Shown: in pieces, positions 60,011 to 64,000 of the stretch
How the letters are laid out: each line of letters opens with the position of its first letter
Position numbering within the stretch: the first letter of the stretch is position 1
Notes under the pieces: model-generated
What the model saw: only the letters and a program-made list of their open reading frames with translations
Told to the model about the DNA's origin: nothing
Databases searched by the model: none
Position numbers and translations under genes: made by a program
Assembly: GCA_902806575.1 (NCBI GenBank)
Contig: CADCXD010000008.1
Coordinates: forward strand, 620,001-684,000
Direction of reading: 5' to 3'
Source of the DNA: Jackrogersella multiformis
Taxonomy: Eukaryota; Ascomycota; Sordariomycetes; Xylariales; Hypoxylaceae
Length of the DNA: 64,000 nucleotides

Positions 60011-61656
60011 ATGGCTACTATCGTGTTAGGTGTCCAATGGGGAGAGTAAGGATTCCACCTTCTGATTTATCTCCTATTCTTTTCTGCTAATTGGTCTTGT
60101 TAGTGAAGGGAAAGGTGAGTGAGTTATCAACTAGCGATATATGTATGATATATCATATATATATGATATACACACACATATATACCTATATATCTAGCAC
60201 CATCCGATATAATGACTCTTCTCACATGTCTCTCTTAAGGCAAGCTTTGCGATGTCCTCAGCTCTGAGGTACAGATATGCGCCAGAGCTACTGGTGGAAG
60301 AAACTGTGGTCACAGTAAGACATTCCTCCATTCATAATTCATATCCTTTCGATGAGAAACCTGTGGATATTGATTAACACATTCTCTCTATAGCCGTCGT
60401 CATTAAAGGAGCATCATATGACTTGTATGTATATACACCGATTCTCTTGATCACTTATTACAGAGCAGAGGAATCGTTGACTATTTGAAGCCACATGCTA
60501 CCGTCGGGACTACTCCATCCTACAACTACAAATCTGATTGGACCCGGTGTCGTCCTGCACGTGCCTACATTCTTCTCCGAGCTTGCTACCACTGAGGCCA
60601 AGGGTGTCAAGAATGCCCAACCGAGACTCAAGGTCTCGACGCGTTGCGCGTTAAATCTCGATCTGCACGCCGCCGCCGATCGTCTTCGCGAAGGACAGCT
60701 TGGAAAGAAGAACATAGGTACTACAGGTAAAGGTATCGGACCCGCCTACAGCTCCAAAGCCGAGAGAAGCACCGTGCTACTTGCCGACCTGCTTGACGAC
60801 GATGAGTTCGGGGACAGGATCAGGGCGATGGAGCGAGACTACAAGCTGAGATACGGCGGAGACCTGGGCGATTATGACGTCGAGACCGAGATCAAAGAGC
60901 TCCAGGTAAGTAGTTTATCCTTTCGGATGTTCTCTTCTAACCCCCCAGAACTTCCGCGAGAGGCTTCGCCCCTTCGCCGTGGACGACGTCGAATTCTTGG
61001 AGGAGGCCCAGCAGCAAGGGAAGAAAATCCTTATCGAAGGTGCACAGTCTGCCCTCTTGGATAATACGTACGGCACCTGGCCGTTCGTGACCTCGACGTC
61101 AACTACTTTCGGCGGCGTGATGGCCGGGTTGAACCTCAACTACCGAAAGGTAGACTCCGTCATCGGTGTCCTGAAGGCGTATACCACCAGAGTCGGATCC
61201 GGGCCATTCCCCACAGAGGACTTTGGGGAGATAAGTAGCAAACTCCAGGAGATAGGACACGAATTCGGCGTTACTACGGGACGCAGACGTCGTTGCGGTT
61301 GGCTGGACCTGGTCTCCTGCAAATACTCGCAGAGCGTCAACCACTACGACGTGCTGAACCTCACCAAGCTCGACATCCTCGACACCTTCGAGGAGATCCA
61401 GGTCGCGGTGGCTTACAAGCACCCCGATACCGGCGAGGTCATCAACGCCTTCCCCGCGAGCGCGAAGCTCCTGTCCAGGGTGGAGGTCGTCTACAAGACC
61501 ATGAAGGGCTGGAACTCCAAGACGACAGGAGCCAAGACTTACGCCGACCTTCCCAAGGAGGCCCAGGAATACGTCGCGTTCATCGAAGACTTCCTCGGCG
61601 TCAAGATCAAGTGGGTCGGATGCGGTCCCAACCGAGAGGACATCCTCACCCGCTAA
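60011..61656 (+). CDS. ADE12: adenylosuccinate synthetase
   Basis: Exons 60011-60045, 60104-60114, 60240-60314, 60394-60424, 60491-60905 and 60949-61656 encode 424 aa, the normal fungal length. The GTP-binding loop VLGVQWGDEGKGKL is split over exons 1, 2 and 3. Then ATGGRNCGHTVVIKGASYDF, HMLPSGLLHP, the IMP-binding GTTGKGIGPAYSSKAERS, LIEGAQSALLDNTYGTWPFV with TSTSTT, and GRRRRCGWLDL. Known role: first step from IMP to AMP, joining aspartate with GTP hydrolysis in the cytosol. All active-site blocks are present. Exon 2 is an 11-nt microexon; intron 2 contains a TATATA/ATATAT palindrome and intron density is strongly 5'-biased. Confidence 0.95.
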
Positions 61657-62710
61657 CCACTCCCCACCACGGATCTGGTCTTGCGCGCTGCCATCCTTCT
61701 GCCTCTATACATACCATCTTCCAGAGCAGGTGTCTAGGAATCTCGGAGGACAGTGCGAAGACGACATGCTCCTGGCGTTCGACCTCACCAGACAAATTTC
61801 GTTTTTCTTCATCTTCACCTGTCTGTCGCAAGAGCGTTCCGGGGTTGGCACGCCGAATTTTTTTACGTACCTCAAAATAGGAACGGAGAGATAATTAAAG
61901 CAAAGAAAGAAAGAAAGAAGCAAGGAAAGTAAACGGGACAAAATAAAGAAAACAAGAAAACAGCATTACAAAATCTTAGATCCTAGGGGCGGGCAAGCGC
62001 TCTCCCTCTTAGATCTAGATCCCGGCAACGGATTGCTAGAGGGAGCGAGGAACCCGCAAGTGGGCGAGAGAGACGGGTTCGGTGGTGCGGTCTAACTACC
62101 TGCTTTCTTCGCTCACAGCATGGGGGGATGGATGGATGGATGGCATGGGTTGCATGGGGTGGGATGAGATGAGATGAGGTGTCCGAATTATTTTTTCGTT
62201 TCTTCGTAGTTACGTGTTTAGTAGAAATCCTACGAGTATTATCATCCTTCAGTTCCTACTGTGCGTGGCCTTCTAGAGTTCTACGTGCGCTAGGAAGGTA
62301 GTTCAAGGCGTGGATGCTTCCCCCTCGCCCCCTTTGCTGTATGGTTGATCTAGTCCACGTTGGAAGGAAATAGTTTTGGCAAAATCTGATTACATACCTA
62401 CCCCTAGGTAATGAGCCTTGCTAATGATGAGTCGGAAATAGATGCTACCGCCTCGTCCGATCGGCTTTCTAGACGCTACTACACCAAGCAAGCAGCGAGG
62501 ATCTAGATCTATTCGAAGGGCGTAAATGTGTGAAGACAAGTCAGCCAATATAGTATTATCTCCTGGCGATGGTATCACAATTCGGGCTATGAAGTACGTC
62601 AAAATCGTAAATTCAGTAGGATATATAGGATTCTAGTGTATTCTGAATAAAGCTACACGCGAGCCAATGTACCGTACCCGGAGACGCGAAGCCAAACATC
62701 CCCCATACCC
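61657..62710. other. intergenic, convergent 3' regions
   Basis: 1.05 kb. GATG/GGATG repeats at 62126-62180 and an AAAG-rich tract at 61895-61965. No gene. Confidence 0.6.
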
Positions 62711-64000
62711 TTACAACCAAGCAGGTTCTGGGTCTCTGTCCTTTCTTTCATGCATACCTTGGGTTATCTTGCCCTTGCGCTGTCCTTCTTCTTGTGGTAC
62801 AAATTTTCTGTTGAGTCCTACCTTGGCGACCCCGTGCGTACGAATAGTCTCATCGGTATCCTGCCTCATAGGTCCAGAGGGTCGGGAGCTATCTATACTA
62901 CTGTGTCTAGATCCGAGGCAATCGGAGGGACAGAAAGGGTCCGAGTTCCCCGGCTCTCCTTGGGCCTCTGACCAGATGTCCGGATGACAAGAACCTCGAT
63001 TCTCATCTTCACTGGAATTCTTCATGGCATGAACATTCTCAGAATCCAAGGCTAGTGTGTCATTTCTTTCATCAGAGGAAGAGCTTGGTCCTTGAACACC
63101 GTATCTTGTCATTGGCATTGCTGTAGTCTTTGGGTCGGGCAATTTAGCTGGTGATCTAATCAGGTGTCCCAATCCAGGAGTTAAAACTGGCAGCGATTGT
63201 ACATCAATTATGGATACTTCCTTTGGGTCGTACATAAAGTCGGGCGTTTTTCCAATTGACGAAACCCGAGCTGGAGCCGAGATTGCCCCTTCTCTTTTTG
63301 AACTCAAATCGTCCGTGAGCTGTGATGGATTACTAGCTTCTGCTATGGAATCAATAGGGTGACTGGGAATGGTATTTCTAAACCCTAGGTGGACCCCTTG
63401 TGTATCTCCTGAGGGTCCATCTTCTGGCGGTCTGGTTTCTTCTCCGCTGTTGCCGTTAATTGATAATGGCCTAGGGCATAGGCTATCATCATGCTCAGTC
63501 CTAAGGGTGGCAGAACACTCAGGAAGAGTCTCAATCTGGGAAGACGAGATGGAGAGACGATTTTCAAGATACTCTTCCGTAGATTCTTCCGGGGACGCAA
63601 CATCATCTGGGGTTGTAACTTCCGACAAGCGACTCCGATGCCCCCTCCGCCTATGTCCGTGCCGCTGTAACGGCTTAGACACCGGGCTTACAATACCGGA
63701 TTGTGGGCCTGAGGATGACGGTGTATTATGCGGTATAGTTGGAGGTATATAAAGTGCTGTTGATTCAGATATGGACGTCTCGTTATTAGGACTCCCAAGA
63801 CCGCTGTAGAGCGGAGTAGGCGAAATGGGAGAACTTCCCGAGAAGGCAGTTGAAGATCCAGACGTCCGAGACGCTTGGTCAAGACCCGCCCTTGACGATA
63901 GTCGGTCTAGCTCTGCCGTGGCAATCATCATACTCGCCATGGCCAATGGGTCGAGATGATGCCCCTGGGCATGGGGAGTATCGGAATTGGTAAGGTTGGA
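62711..64000 (-). CDS. Ser/Pro-rich disordered protein, 5' partial
   Basis: The minus-strand frame is open from the window edge (64000) to a stop at 62711, 429 residues; the start lies outside. The only ordered-looking part is near the edge: DPLAMASMMIATAELDRLSS. The remainder is low-complexity Ser/Pro/Thr/Glu with many SP/TP sites (SPISPTPLYSGLGSP, TPDDVASPEESTEEYLE) and a basic patch RHGHRRRGHRSR, resembling regulatory or scaffold proteins phosphorylated by proline-directed kinases. No domain is recognised. The tail ends in mixed charge (ERKDRDPEPAWL). Confidence 0.65.
   Translation of the reverse strand, partial: SNLTNSDTPHAQGHHLDPLAMASMMIATAELDRLSSRAGLDQASRTSGSSTAFSGSSPISPTPLYSGLGSPNNETSISESTALYIPPTIPHNTPSSSGPQSGIVSPVSKPLQRHGHRRRGHRSRLSEVTTPDDVASPEESTEEYLENRLSISSSQIETLPECSATLRTEHDDSLCPRPLSINGNSGEETRPPEDGPSGDTQGVHLGFRNTIPSHPIDSIAEASNPSQLTDDLSSKREGAISAPARVSSIGKTPDFMYDPKEVSIIDVQSLPVLTPGLGHLIRSPAKLPDPKTTAMPMTRYGVQGPSSSSDERNDTLALDSENVHAMKNSSEDENRGSCHPDIWSEAQGEPGNSDPFCPSDCLGSRHSSIDSSRPSGPMRQDTDETIRTHGVAKVGLNRKFVPQEEGQRKGKITQGMHERKDRDPEPAWL

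Overview
The window is nuclear DNA of a filamentous ascomycete, most likely a Sordariomycete. Short GT-AG introns of about 50-180 nt with CTAAC/CTGAC branch sites, fungal-specific families (2EXR, Skn7, UBP2-type protease, 21.3 kDa complex I subunit) and mixed-strand single genes all point there. I see no operons, rRNA, convincing tRNA, CRISPR array or prokaryotic feature. The species cannot be read from the sequence.

Layout. 1-1167: 3' part of TRM10. 3.6-4.7 kb: a single-pass membrane protein. 4.7-12.3 kb: gene desert with simple repeats. 12.3-14.6 kb: SKN7 (HSF domain plus receiver). 14.6-18.2 kb: second desert rich in TACCTAGGTA motifs. 18.2-28.4 kb: dense housekeeping block with eIF2B epsilon (GCD6), primase small subunit (PRI1), a DUF167 protein, an HAD/SAK RNA-repair-like protein with an RGG tail, and a complex I TIM17-like subunit. 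30.6-34.6 kb: UBP2-type deubiquitinase. 35.1-37.6 kb: HTH-2EXR protein and GNAT acetyltransferase. 38.4-40.1 kb: relics of an MFS transporter and an O-methyltransferase, possibly a dead metabolite locus. 41.1-43.5 kb: orphan gene and an APH-family gene with an in-frame stop. 44.9-50.1 kb: broken orphan genes, including a diverged tandem duplication of about 2.1-2.3 kb. 50.9-53.9 kb: MSS4-type PIP 5-kinase. 53.9-57.0 kb: AT-rich desert. 57.0-61.7 kb: COA6, SYS1 and ADE12. 62.7-64.0 kb: C-terminal part of a disordered protein running off the right edge.

The intact genes are mostly core functions: tRNA methylation, translation initiation, replication priming, complex I and COX assembly, Golgi trafficking, purine synthesis, phosphoinositide signalling and stress transcription. 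They do not form one pathway. The accessory part is 38-50 kb, where almost every recognisable gene is damaged. Exon joins were deduced by hand from splice consensus, reading phase and family conservation. Spans given for spliced genes include introns.
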